A stretch of DNA of 64,000 nt from Marisediminitalea aggregata (lineage in GTDB: Bacteria; Pseudomonadota; Gammaproteobacteria; Enterobacterales; Alteromonadaceae): contig NZ_FQWD01000004.1 of NCBI RefSeq assembly GCF_900129565.1, forward strand, positions 496,001-560,000. The letters run 5' to 3'. Positions 1-6,699 of this stretch are shown here, in pieces; within the stretch, counting starts at the first letter, position 1, and the number at the start of each line of letters is the position of its first letter. The notes under the pieces are model-generated. The model saw only the letters and a program-made list of their open reading frames with translations, was not told the origin of the DNA and ran no database searches. The translations under genes were made by a program, and so were the position numbers.

Positions 1-455
1 AAGGTGAGCACCGCCGGCGCGACTTCCGCGTCGTGAATTTCGACGAATATCAGGTGCAAATTGACGATCCGGAACAGCAGGTCTCGCGCAAAAAGGTATC
101 GGTGTTATCAACCGCTGAGTTGCTGCAGGACAATTCCATTGAAGCAATGGCCGAACTGCAATGGCGTATAGCCATCCCGCTTTCCATTCCGTTTCTGGTG
201 TTGATTGCCGTTCCCCTGAGCGCAGTTGACCCTCGTCAGGGCCGGTTTGGCAAAATGTTCCCGGCTATTTTGTTATACCTCGGGTATTTCATGTTATTGC
301 TGGCCAGTCGCCGCGTGCTGGAAGACGGAAAAATTCCGGTGCAGCTGGGGCTTTGGTGGGTACACGGTATCATGCTGATGATAGGCATTACCCTGCTCTC
401 CCGTGACCGTAAATTCGGCACCGAGTTGCGCGCCAAACTGTGGAGGAAAACGTAA
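1..455 (+). CDS. lptF: LPS export permease LptF, C-terminal part (5' end outside window)
   Basis: This is the 3' end of a gene entering from the left; the frame is open from base 3 and gives the last 150 residues. LptF is one of the two inner-membrane subunits of the LptB2FG transporter that extracts lipopolysaccharide from the inner membrane and passes it to LptC. Visible are the end of the periplasmic domain, then three hydrophobic segments with the conserved AVPLS / GRFGKMFPA stretch between the first two, as in the LptF/LptG C-terminus. The next gene is lptG, overlapping by one base (TAATG), the standard arrangement. A GTG at 33 could be mistaken for a start, but the frame continues upstream of it. 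Family identification is from recognised motifs and the lptG partner. Confidence 0.93.
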   Translation, partial: GEHRRRDFRVVNFDEYQVQIDDPEQQVSRKKVSVLSTAELLQDNSIEAMAELQWRIAIPLSIPFLVLIAVPLSAVDPRQGRFGKMFPAILLYLGYFMLLLASRRVLEDGKIPVQLGLWWVHGIMLMIGITLLSRDRKFGTELRAKLWRKT

Positions 456-1516
456 TGTTTAAAATCCTCGACTTGTATATTGCCCGCACGTTGCTGGGCA
501 CAGTAACCGTTACTTTGTCGGTACTGATTGGTCTGAGCGCACTGATTAAGTTCGTTGAACAGCTTCGCAAAGTAGGTGAAGGCAACTACGACATGCTGGC
601 AGCACTGGTGTACGTGCTACTTAGCTTACCCCGGGATCTGGAGCAGTTCTTTCCCATGGCGGTGTTGCTAGGCGGCTTGATAGGCATGGGATTACTCGCC
701 AGCAACAGTGAGCTGGTGATCATGCAGGCAGCAGGGCTTAGCCGTTGGAATATAATAACGTCGGCGATGAAGTCGGCGGTGGTGATGATCATTGTGGTAA
801 TGGCAGTGGGCGAATGGGTAACCCCAGTGAGTGAATCCCGCGCCAAGGAACTGCGCACAGAGGCTATAACCGGGGGCTCTCTGTTTTCCTCAGACAAACT
901 CGTGTGGGCTAAAGACGGCGATGCTTTTGTAAGCATTGGGCAGGTTATTAGCCGCGACTCACTACAAGATGTCAGTATTTACCGCTTTAACGACGCGCTG
1001 CAGCTCGCCAGTACAACCTACGCTAGCGGCGGCTTTTACAAGCAAAATGGCTGGACGTTGACTAACGTAACCCACACCACCTTTACCGAGGCTAAAATTG
1101 ACACAGAGGCCCTGCCTACCTGGCGCTGGGATTCAACCCTCACGCCCGACAAGCTCGGCATAGTGTCAGTTAAGCCAGAAGCGTTATCCATTCGCGGGCT
1201 CAATGATTACATAACGTACCGCATTAATAACGAGCAGGATACCAGCCGTTACGAACTGGCTTTATGGCGAAAGCTACTGCAGCCTGTAACCGTTTGCGTG
1301 ATGTTGCTCATGGCCTTGTCTTTTATTTTCGGCCCACTTCGCAGTGTTACCATGGGTGCTCGTATTATTATGGGCGTACTCACTGGTTTCGGCTTCTTCA
1401 TTACCAATGAAGTATTCGGCCCACTTAGCCTGGTTTACAACATACCGCCTGCATTAGGCGCGCTGCTGCCCAGCTTGTTGTTTGCGGGTGTTGCGACCGT
1501 GTTGTTATCGCGATAG
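455..1516 (+). CDS. lptG: LPS export permease LptG
   Basis: Second membrane subunit of the LptB2FG lipopolysaccharide exporter, working with LptF. About 353 residues, normal for the family: N-terminal membrane helices (LDLYIARTLLGTVTVTLSVL, then segments near 60-120), a periplasmic beta-rich domain (about 130-260), and three C-terminal helices containing FGPLRSVTMGARI and FGPLSLVYNIPP, typical of LptG. The ATG at 455 was chosen because it follows TGGAGGAAA at a good distance and overlaps the lptF stop; an in-frame upstream ATG at 440 would lengthen it by five residues. It is translationally coupled to lptF. Confidence 0.95.
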   Translation: MFKILDLYIARTLLGTVTVTLSVLIGLSALIKFVEQLRKVGEGNYDMLAALVYVLLSLPRDLEQFFPMAVLLGGLIGMGLLASNSELVIMQAAGLSRWNIITSAMKSAVVMIIVVMAVGEWVTPVSESRAKELRTEAITGGSLFSSDKLVWAKDGDAFVSIGQVISRDSLQDVSIYRFNDALQLASTTYASGGFYKQNGWTLTNVTHTTFTEAKIDTEALPTWRWDSTLTPDKLGIVSVKPEALSIRGLNDYITYRINNEQDTSRYELALWRKLLQPVTVCVMLLMALSFIFGPLRSVTMGARIIMGVLTGFGFFITNEVFGPLSLVYNIPPALGALLPSLLFAGVATVLLSR

Positions 1517-1538
1517 CGGTGCTCAGGAACAATAGTTT

Positions 1539-1880
1539 ATGAAATGGATGTTACTGCTGACTGCGCTTGCTAGCTTGAATGCGAGCGCTGACTCATTCAA
1601 AGAAATCAGCCACCTGCTGAACTTCGTAAAAAGTACCGATTGTTCCTACGAACGCAATGGCAAACGCCATACCGGCGCAGAAGCACTAGGGCATATTAAG
1701 AAGAAATACGATTACTTTTCCGATGACATTGAAACCGCGGAAGACTTTATTCAATACGCCGCCACCAAGAGCAAAATGTCGGGCAAATATTATCTTGTGC
1801 ACTGCCCTTCTCAGCCCACCGTAAAAAGCCAGGATTGGCTGCTGGTAGAACTGAAACGGTATCGCAGTTCGGCAAAGTAA
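1539..1880 (+). CDS. YfeK/DUF5329 family exported protein
   Basis: Small exported protein of 113 residues with a cleavable-looking signal peptide (about residues 1-17, ending NASA-D). The mature part has the features I associate with E. coli YfeK/DUF5329: SYERNGKRHTGAEALGHI, then DIETAEDFIQ and KMSGKYYLV. The biochemical role of this family is not known to me. It lies 22 bases after lptG and may be co-transcribed with it; two cysteines in the mature part (CSYER and HCPSQ) could form a periplasmic disulfide. Confidence 0.78.
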   Translation: MKWMLLLTALASLNASADSFKEISHLLNFVKSTDCSYERNGKRHTGAEALGHIKKKYDYFSDDIETAEDFIQYAATKSKMSGKYYLVHCPSQPTVKSQDWLLVELKRYRSSAK

Positions 1881-1909
1881 TTATCACGACTTTGCCCGCT
1901 ATTATTGGA

Positions 1910-2467
1910 CTACCAGCTTTTGTGATCGTTTTGGTTTTTGGTTAACTTAACCACTTCCGTTTTCGCCACCCGATCCTGCAAGGCTAGTTTGTTTTTCACA
2001 TCAAACAACACCAATAGCGTACCCAGCCCGCCAAGAGACGTTACTAATCTGAGCAGCAACCGTGACCAGGTCATTGGGGCTTCAGTGGTGCTAAAAATAC
2101 GTAATCGCCATGCGCGCATGCCCAGTGTTTGCCCACCACGTTTCCAAAACCACAGGAAAAACCCAGCAACCCAAACGCCTACCCACACCTGAATAATGGT
2201 GGTAAACATCACGGAATTTTGAATAAACTCATTCGGCTCAGCGTAGCCCTGCATATCGAACAAGCCGTTTTTCAGCGACACCACCATAAACACAATCATG
2301 GCCATCGCGGCACACATACCAACCGCAGTGGCGACCAGCGTGTCGTAGATCATAGCCGCCAGACGGCGAAAAAAGCCTGCACGTTGCTGTTCCGGAGACG
2401 ACGTTGACGTAGCAGAAGGAGTAGATGCGGAAGTGTTAGGCTTTTTTGCCTTTTTTGACTTTGCCAT
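1910..2467 (-). CDS. RDD family membrane protein
   Basis: 185-residue inner-membrane protein. After a low-complexity Lys/Ser/Thr/Pro-rich N-terminus (residues 1-28) come the RDD hallmarks: GFFRRLAAMIYDTLVA with the first helix, further helices near 80-110, and GGQTLGMRAWRLRI before the last helix. RDD proteins are poorly characterised multi-pass proteins, some linked to transport. It converges on the DUF5329 gene with a 29-base gap and reads away from tRNA-Leu. The ATG is preceded by a usable purine-rich site. Confidence 0.85.
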   Translation of the reverse strand: MAKSKKAKKPNTSASTPSATSTSSPEQQRAGFFRRLAAMIYDTLVATAVGMCAAMAMIVFMVVSLKNGLFDMQGYAEPNEFIQNSVMFTTIIQVWVGVWVAGFFLWFWKRGGQTLGMRAWRLRIFSTTEAPMTWSRLLLRLVTSLGGLGTLLVLFDVKNKLALQDRVAKTEVVKLTKNQNDHKSW

Positions 2468-2608
2468 GGACGAACAAATTACCTCTATTACCTATCGTAC
2501 AGTGTGCCACAGAAGCGCAAAAAGGCCCACAAAAACCCCCGCACATCTCGAGGCGACTGCATTTTCGACGAATTATTAAACAGTTGATAGCCTAGATAAA
2601 AAAAACGC

Positions 2609-2636
2609 TTGTCAGTACGGCCAACATAGTTATAAT
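2609..2636 (+). promoter_or_regulatory. sigma-70 promoter of tRNA-Leu
   Basis: TTGTCA (2609-2614), a 16-base spacer and a perfect TATAAT (2631-2636), followed by a GC-containing discriminator (TCGC). It lies 44 bases upstream of the mature tRNA-Leu 5' end, a normal position for a stable RNA promoter. Assigned by consensus only. Confidence 0.75.
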
Positions 2637-2680
2637 TCGCAACCTAACTACTCCAGCAGTAGTTAAGCACATCTATCAGT

Positions 2681-2767
2681 GCCAGAGTGGCGGAATTGGT
2701 AGACGCAGCGGATTCAAAATCCGCCGGGGGTAACTCTGTGCCGGTTCAAGTCCGGCCTCTGGTACCA
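2681..2767 (+). tRNA. tRNA-Leu (anticodon CAA)
   Basis: Class II tRNA with a long variable arm. The acceptor stem GCCAGAG pairs with CUCUGGU (G-U at pair 1), followed by discriminator A and an encoded CCA. The anticodon stem GCGGA / TCCGC closes the loop TTCAAAA, giving anticodon CAA, which reads UUG. The D-loop and the T-arm (GGTTCAAGTCC) are conventional. The 3' half, from the anticodon loop to CCA (2713-2767), is repeated downstream, which marks this gene as the attachment site of a genomic island. Confidence 0.97.
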
Positions 2768-2784
2768 CTTTTAGATGTGAACAC

Positions 2785-2808
2785 AAACCGACGAAAGTCG
2801 GTTTTTTT
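2785..2808 (+). terminator. rho-independent terminator after tRNA-Leu
   Basis: AAACCGAC / GAAA / GTCGGTTT stem-loop followed by a T run. A diverged copy of this terminator follows the third tRNA fragment at about 11334-11358, so the duplicated segment includes it. Confidence 0.9.
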
Positions 2809-2823
2809 GTGCCTGTAATCGGC

Positions 2824-2872
2824 GGCTCTCCCCTGTAAACGAGGGATCAGTATTCATCTCGTTCTATTAATT
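2824..2872. repeat. 45-49 bp island repeat, copy A
   Basis: First of three related segments reading GGCTCT(A/C)CCC...GGGATCAG...TCTCGTTCTATT. Each has a short CCCC/GGGG inverted repeat at its left and a constant TCTCGTTCTATT at its right. Copies B (2876-2920) and C (5023-5070) match it closely. All three lie immediately downstream of a tRNA-Leu 3' sequence. Function unknown; a recombinase accessory site or a small repeated extragenic element are possibilities. Confidence 0.7.
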
Positions 2873-2875
2873 ATT

Positions 2876-2920
2876 GGCTCTACCCCATAAATGGGGGATC
2901 AGCAGTCGTCTCGTTCTATT
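2876..2920. repeat. island repeat, copy B
   Basis: Tandem neighbour of copy A, with the same GGCTCTACCCC..GGGGGATCAG..TCTCGTTCTATT layout. It is closer to copy C than to A in the left half (TACCCCATAAA). The two tandem copies beside the tRNA and the single copy beside the second tRNA fragment argue that the repeat belongs to the integrating element. Confidence 0.7.
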
Positions 2921-3045
2921 GGACTACCCAAGTAACCACGTGAATCGGCCTATTGTGTCACTACCACTTAAACAAACTGCTTAACCTTATTCTTGAGGCA
3001 CTTTCAATCTGTATCTCAGGAGAAAAAAGGCGGTCAGTATTTAAA

Positions 3046-3076
3046 GATTATAAACGACTTTATAATCAATTTTTTA
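3046..3076. terminator. hairpin with T run, probable bidirectional terminator
   Basis: GATTATAAA / CGAC / TTTATAATC stem-loop (3046-3067), then AATTTTTT on the plus strand. It abuts the stop codon of the small minus-strand gene at 3074, so it could terminate that gene as well as leftward-to-right transcription from the tRNA side. Assignment rests on structure only. Confidence 0.6.
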
Positions 3077-3241
3077 AATAGATAACAGCCAGGAAACAAA
3101 CCTTTTTGTTTCGACTGAATTTTTAAAGTTTATAAATTTCTTTGATTTACCATCTTCAAAGGCAACATTAAATTTATTAACCGATATATGGGTAACAGGC
3201 GGCAGGACATTTATACCTGATGAATCAATAGTATTTTTCAT
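3074..3241 (-). CDS. small hypothetical protein in island unit 1
   Basis: A possible 55-residue protein starting at ATG 3241; an in-frame ATG at 3271 would add ten residues. No family is recognised. The product is basic, with a pattern of beta strands (VTHISVNKFNVAFEDGKSKKFINF) and a C-terminal VETKRFVSWLLSI, and it has no signal peptide. Support is modest: an open frame of sensible composition, a terminator-like hairpin right at its end, and a position upstream of nothing else on that strand. It lies in AT-rich island DNA, where chance frames are common. Confidence 0.45.
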   Translation of the reverse strand: MKNTIDSSGINVLPPVTHISVNKFNVAFEDGKSKKFINFKNSVETKRFVSWLLSI

Positions 3242-3324
3242 AATTATTCTTATTTTATTTAATGAGTACAATTTAGATGGGAGTGAAAGCAGAATTTACT
3301 TGGGCAGTTTTGGTAAGTTGGATA

Positions 3325-3344
3325 GGGCTAGATTTAACTAGCCC
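3325..3344 (-). terminator. hairpin downstream of the cold-shock gene
   Basis: GGGCTAG / ATTTAA / CTAGCCC inverted repeat, 17 bases beyond the cold-shock stop codon. There is no strong T run on the minus strand, so it may be a terminator or an mRNA-stabilising hairpin. Confidence 0.45.
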
Positions 3345-3361
3345 CTAAAATCTTGCAAGGA

Positions 3362-3974
<613 letters not shown>

Positions 3975-3986
3975 ATGTTGCATTAT

Positions 3987-4841
3987 ATGAAGCGATTCAG
4001 AGTGGTACACCAAACAACTTACGAATACTCTGATGACGTGCAATTAGACGCCCATACACTTCGTCTCAGGCCTCGGGAAGGACACGACCAGCATCTTGAG
4101 TCGTCAACACTCACTATTAGTCCGAATGCTGAATTAAAGTGGCACCGGGATGTAGAGAGCAATTCAGTCGCAATTGCCAGATTTTCGGAAGCCTCACATA
4201 GGCTGCATATTGAGAGCGACTCAATTGTCCAAAAATTTGATGTACTCCCTCAGGATTTTCTTATTGAAGATTATGCTGTTAATTATCCGTTTTGCTACCC
4301 TTCCGAAGATGCTATCACCCTAGCGCCTTACCTACGAAACAACACTGATGAAGACTACATCCTCATCAAAAATTGGTTGAATAATGCGTGGGCAACTCGA
4401 CAACCCAATCAAACCTTTAAATTGCTTCTATCCATGAACCAATACATTTATCAAACGCTCCAATATATAAAAAGAGATGAAGAGGGAGTTCAAAGTTCAT
4501 CTGCAACACTCAGCAAAAATGCTGGCTCCTGCCGGGATTACGCGAATTTATTTATTGATGCTGCACGCTATTTAGGATTTGCCGCTAGATTTGTAAGTGG
4601 CTATGTACATACCGAGGATGAACATCATCTCTCAGGTACGACTCATGCTTGGGCAGAAGTGTTTATTCCTGGAGCTGGATGGAAAGGCTTTGACCCAACT
4701 CATGGGGGCCTGGTAGGTGCGAACCACATTGCCGTAGCCGTAAGCAGACTTCCTGAACTAGTCCCTGCCGTGTCCGGAGCATTCTGGGGCTTGCCAGGTT
4801 CAAGTTTGAAAGTGGACGTATGGGTAACGGAAATAGGCTAA
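3987..4841 (+). CDS. transglutaminase-like cysteine protease family protein
   Basis: A cytoplasmic-looking protein of about 284 residues, with an N-terminal beta-rich 'bacterial transglutaminase-like N-terminal' region (RFRVVHQTTYEYSDDVQ, HTLRLRPREG) and a C-terminal papain-like transglutaminase core. The catalytic triad is visible: Cys in NAGSCRDYANLF, His in GTTHAWAEVF and Asp in WKGFDPTHG. Family members act as proteases, peptidyl or amidase enzymes, often without a known substrate; many are co-encoded with circularly permuted ATP-grasp and alpha-E proteins, which are absent here. ATG 3987 was chosen because homologues start a few residues before R-x-R-x-x-H; ATG 3975 would add four residues. 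It is the last gene of island unit 1 and is unaccompanied. Confidence 0.85.
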   Translation: MKRFRVVHQTTYEYSDDVQLDAHTLRLRPREGHDQHLESSTLTISPNAELKWHRDVESNSVAIARFSEASHRLHIESDSIVQKFDVLPQDFLIEDYAVNYPFCYPSEDAITLAPYLRNNTDEDYILIKNWLNNAWATRQPNQTFKLLLSMNQYIYQTLQYIKRDEEGVQSSSATLSKNAGSCRDYANLFIDAARYLGFAARFVSGYVHTEDEHHLSGTTHAWAEVFIPGAGWKGFDPTHGGLVGANHIAVAVSRLPELVPAVSGAFWGLPGSSLKVDVWVTEIG

Positions 4842-4865
4842 TCTGAATATAATTAAATAACGGCG

Positions 4866-4893
4866 TGCAAAGAATTTGCAAAGCGTTTTTTAA
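4866..4893 (+). terminator. short hairpin and T run at right end of island unit 1
   Basis: TGCAAA / GAA / TTTGCA followed by AAGCGTTTTTT, a plausible terminator for the transglutaminase-like gene. A related segment (GCAAAGAATTTGGAAAG..T run) occurs at 11169-11196 at the same distance before the third tRNA fragment. The right ends of both island units therefore share this sequence. Confidence 0.55.
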
Positions 4894-4939
4894 ACATATT
4901 AACCAACTGATACTAAATAACTATTTGATACACTAACTT

Positions 4940-4994
4940 TTCAAAATCCGCCGGGGGTAACTCTGTGCCGGTTCAAGTCCGGCCTCTGGTACCA
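4940..4994 (+). repeat. direct repeat of tRNA-Leu 3' half (attachment site, internal junction)
   Basis: 55 bases identical to tRNA-Leu positions 2713-2767, running from the anticodon loop (TTCAAAATCC) through the variable and T arms to CCA. It has no 5' half, so it is not a functional tRNA. An exact copy of a tRNA 3' end is the classic signature of integration by a tyrosine recombinase. It bounds island unit 1 (2768-4939) on the right and unit 2 on the left. Confidence 0.93.
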
Positions 4995-5022
4995 AACACC
5001 TCTAGGTGTGCATCAATAAACG

Positions 5023-5070
5023 GGCTCTACCCCATAAACGGGGATCAGCATTCATCTCGTTCTATTAATT
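5023..5070. repeat. island repeat, copy C
   Basis: Third copy of the GGCTCTACCCC..GGGGATCAG..TCTCGTTCTATTAATT segment, 28 bases after the tRNA fragment at 4940-4994. It shares the TTAATT extension with copy A and the ACCCCATAAA left half with copy B. Confidence 0.7.
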
Positions 5071-5079
5071 TAGAATAAA

Positions 5080-5400
5080 TCAGACGAGCAAGTTCACTTC
5101 AAACAAAAGCTTTTTCAGATCTTGTCTAGAATCAATAACCAGAAGAAGGATGATCGTCTTTGTAGGCTCATCGACTCGATAAAACACCACATTATGACTA
5201 TCGACAAGAAATTGTCTGTATTCAGTTAACCCTAGTTCCAGGAGCCTGTCACTATGAGGAGCAGAAAACGGATTTCCAGAGAGTTAAGACTTAACTTTTG
5301 ATTTAATAGCTTGCTTGGCCTCGCTAGCAACATTCTGATTAAATTTTCTGGTTAAAAATGCATCCAGTTTTTTCAAACAAAGTTTAAAAACCGTTGTCAC
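5080..5400 (-). pseudogene. RelE/ParE-type toxin, interrupted by an in-frame stop
   Basis: Reading from a GTG at 5400 (overlapping the antitoxin end) gives a 106-codon frame with one internal TAA at 5284-5286. Before the stop is a helical N-terminus (FKLCLKKLDAFLTRKFNQN). After it is LSGNPFSAPHSDRLLELGLT..., then HNVVFYRVDEPTKTIILLLVIDSRQD, which matches the C-terminal strands of RelE/ParE toxins. The frame is otherwise uninterrupted to TGA at 5080-5082. The toxin would inhibit translation or gyrase if intact; as sequenced it should yield only a truncated 38-residue peptide. It pairs with the upstream Phd-type antitoxin. Confidence 0.72.
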
Positions 5401-5641
5401 TTTTTTGCTGTCTCCAATCGTCGTCAAATGCTTCATCCAGATCAAATAGCCCATTCTGTCGCGCACTGTGTTCTGACAAATTAAAGAGTTTTAATAATGC
5501 TATAGTTTGTTGCTGTTCTTCGTAGTCTTTCGCATCCTGAATAACATACTTTGCCTTGCCATTTTGCGTGACCAAAATGGGATTATCCAATTCCAGATGA
5601 TTCGCATGTTCCTTCATGCAAGGTACAGTTTGAGTTTTCAT
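5384..5641 (-). CDS. Phd/YefM-type antitoxin
   Basis: 85-residue antitoxin beginning MKTQTVPCMKEHANHL at ATG 5641 (the frame is open further upstream, but this start matches family length). The core DNPILVTQNGKAKYVIQDAKDYEEQQQT is the Phd/YefM DNA-binding and dimerisation motif, followed by an acidic C-terminal toxin-binding tail (LFDLDEAFDDDW). It would repress its own promoter and neutralise the toxin encoded immediately downstream with overlapping codons. Because the toxin carries a nonsense codon, this may be a surviving antitoxin that protects against related toxins, or simply a decaying module. Confidence 0.75.
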   Translation of the reverse strand: MKTQTVPCMKEHANHLELDNPILVTQNGKAKYVIQDAKDYEEQQQTIALLKLFNLSEHSARQNGLFDLDEAFDDDWRQQKSDNGF

Positions 5642-5880
5642 GACAATCTCTATTGGTCTAAATATAGACTTACTATAGTCCGATAGACGACAAATGAAAC
5701 GGATAGATTTTGTGCATACAGAAAATTTGCAACGCCCCAAAAATTAAGCCTGATCTCCTAAATTTAATTAACTATTTTAAACATTGGATGTTCTACTAAT
5801 AACCGCCGCTACTTTTCAGGGGGGGATTACGACATGCATGCGTTATTAACAATTTTCGCCTTTTAGCAATTGTTTTTATT

Positions 5881-5998
5881 TACCTTTCCAGCTCTCAACC
5901 TCTCATTTTTAACAGGTAACCAAAAGTATACTAATTGATTGTAGTTTCAAGGTAACTAAAATACACCACTTACCAAAAAGTGAGAAAACACACATACT
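5881..5998. promoter_or_regulatory. duplicated HxlR control region with decayed hxlR start, upstream of kefF
   Basis: This segment closely matches 9171-9285, the control region of the hxlR gene. On the minus strand it retains ATGAGAGG, the first codons of hxlR, but hits TGA at codon 4, so it is a remnant. Shared control elements are AGTATACT (5925-5932), AATTGATT and two AGGTAAC(C/T)AAAA half-sites (from 5914 and 5950). It lies about 60-170 bases upstream of kefF, so the HxlR regulator encoded at 8801 probably binds here too. Similarity is seen directly; binding is inferred. Confidence 0.7.
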
Positions 5999-6053
5999 TA
6001 ACTACATTGTAATACCAACCAAAAGCAACACTAAACAAGCTTGGAAAACGTGT

Positions 6054-6698
6054 ATGAATAGCGACAACAAAAGCGATATAGATGAAAGTAAGCACAATAG
6101 AAAAGTTTTGGTACTGTTTGCTCACCCTGCGCAAACCCGTTCTGAGGTTAACGTTCCGCTTTTTGCAGATGCACAAGCAATCGAGCATGTGACCGCTGTA
6201 GACTTGTATGCCGAATACCCCGACTTCAATATTGATATAGAACGCGAACAACAGCAGCTTGTAGATCACGACATCATCATTTTTCTGTACCCATTATATT
6301 GGTACTCAACGCCATCAATTTTAAAAGAATGGCAGGATCTTGTGCTCGAGTATGGCTTTGCTTATGGACACGAAGGAACGGCACTTAAAGGTAAACAATT
6401 TTTATGCGCAATAAGTGCTGGCGGCAAAGAAGAAGCGTATCAAACTGACGGTTTTAATCATTTCACTATCCGCCAACTTCTCCAACCACTTGAACAAATG
6501 GCAAGTATTACTCATATGACCTACCTGGCGCCTTTTGCATTGTTTGGTTCTCGCACCGCACAGGAAGAACACCGTATTAGCGATCATCGTCGAAAATGGA
6601 CGACGTTGCTAAACAAACTCGTCAAAGGCGAACTGAATATGGAGAAAGCAATGAACATCGAAAACCTAGCCGATTTGTGCACACAGTCAGGAGAGTAA
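6054..6698 (+). CDS. kefF: KefF-like NAD(P)H:quinone oxidoreductase / Kef ancillary subunit
   Basis: 214-residue flavodoxin-like protein of the NQO/KefF/YheR group. RKVLVLFAHPAQTRSEVN forms the FMN phosphate-binding region, and YPLYWYSTPSILKEWQDLVLEYGFAYG is the KefF/MdaB-type FMN-isoalloxazine motif. KefF reduces quinones and electrophiles and is required for full activity of the KefC potassium efflux system. The stop codon is one base from the kefC start, so the two are co-translated, as in E. coli kefFC. An N-terminal extension of about 16 polar residues precedes the fold. Regulation by the nearby HxlR protein is likely from the shared upstream sequence. Confidence 0.85.
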   Translation: MNSDNKSDIDESKHNRKVLVLFAHPAQTRSEVNVPLFADAQAIEHVTAVDLYAEYPDFNIDIEREQQQLVDHDIIIFLYPLYWYSTPSILKEWQDLVLEYGFAYGHEGTALKGKQFLCAISAGGKEEAYQTDGFNHFTIRQLLQPLEQMASITHMTYLAPFALFGSRTAQEEHRISDHRRKWTTLLNKLVKGELNMEKAMNIENLADLCTQSGE

Positions 6699-6699
6699 G

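Noticed and set aside
33-455. Complete small gene starting at GTG 33
   Set aside because: The frame is open to the window edge and the sequence is the C-terminal half of LptF.
3046-3076. Riboswitch-like element next to the small island gene
   Set aside because: A single simple hairpin with T run is adequately explained as a terminator.
4940-4994. Second tRNA-Leu gene
   Set aside because: Only the 3' half is present; no D-arm or 5' acceptor strand.
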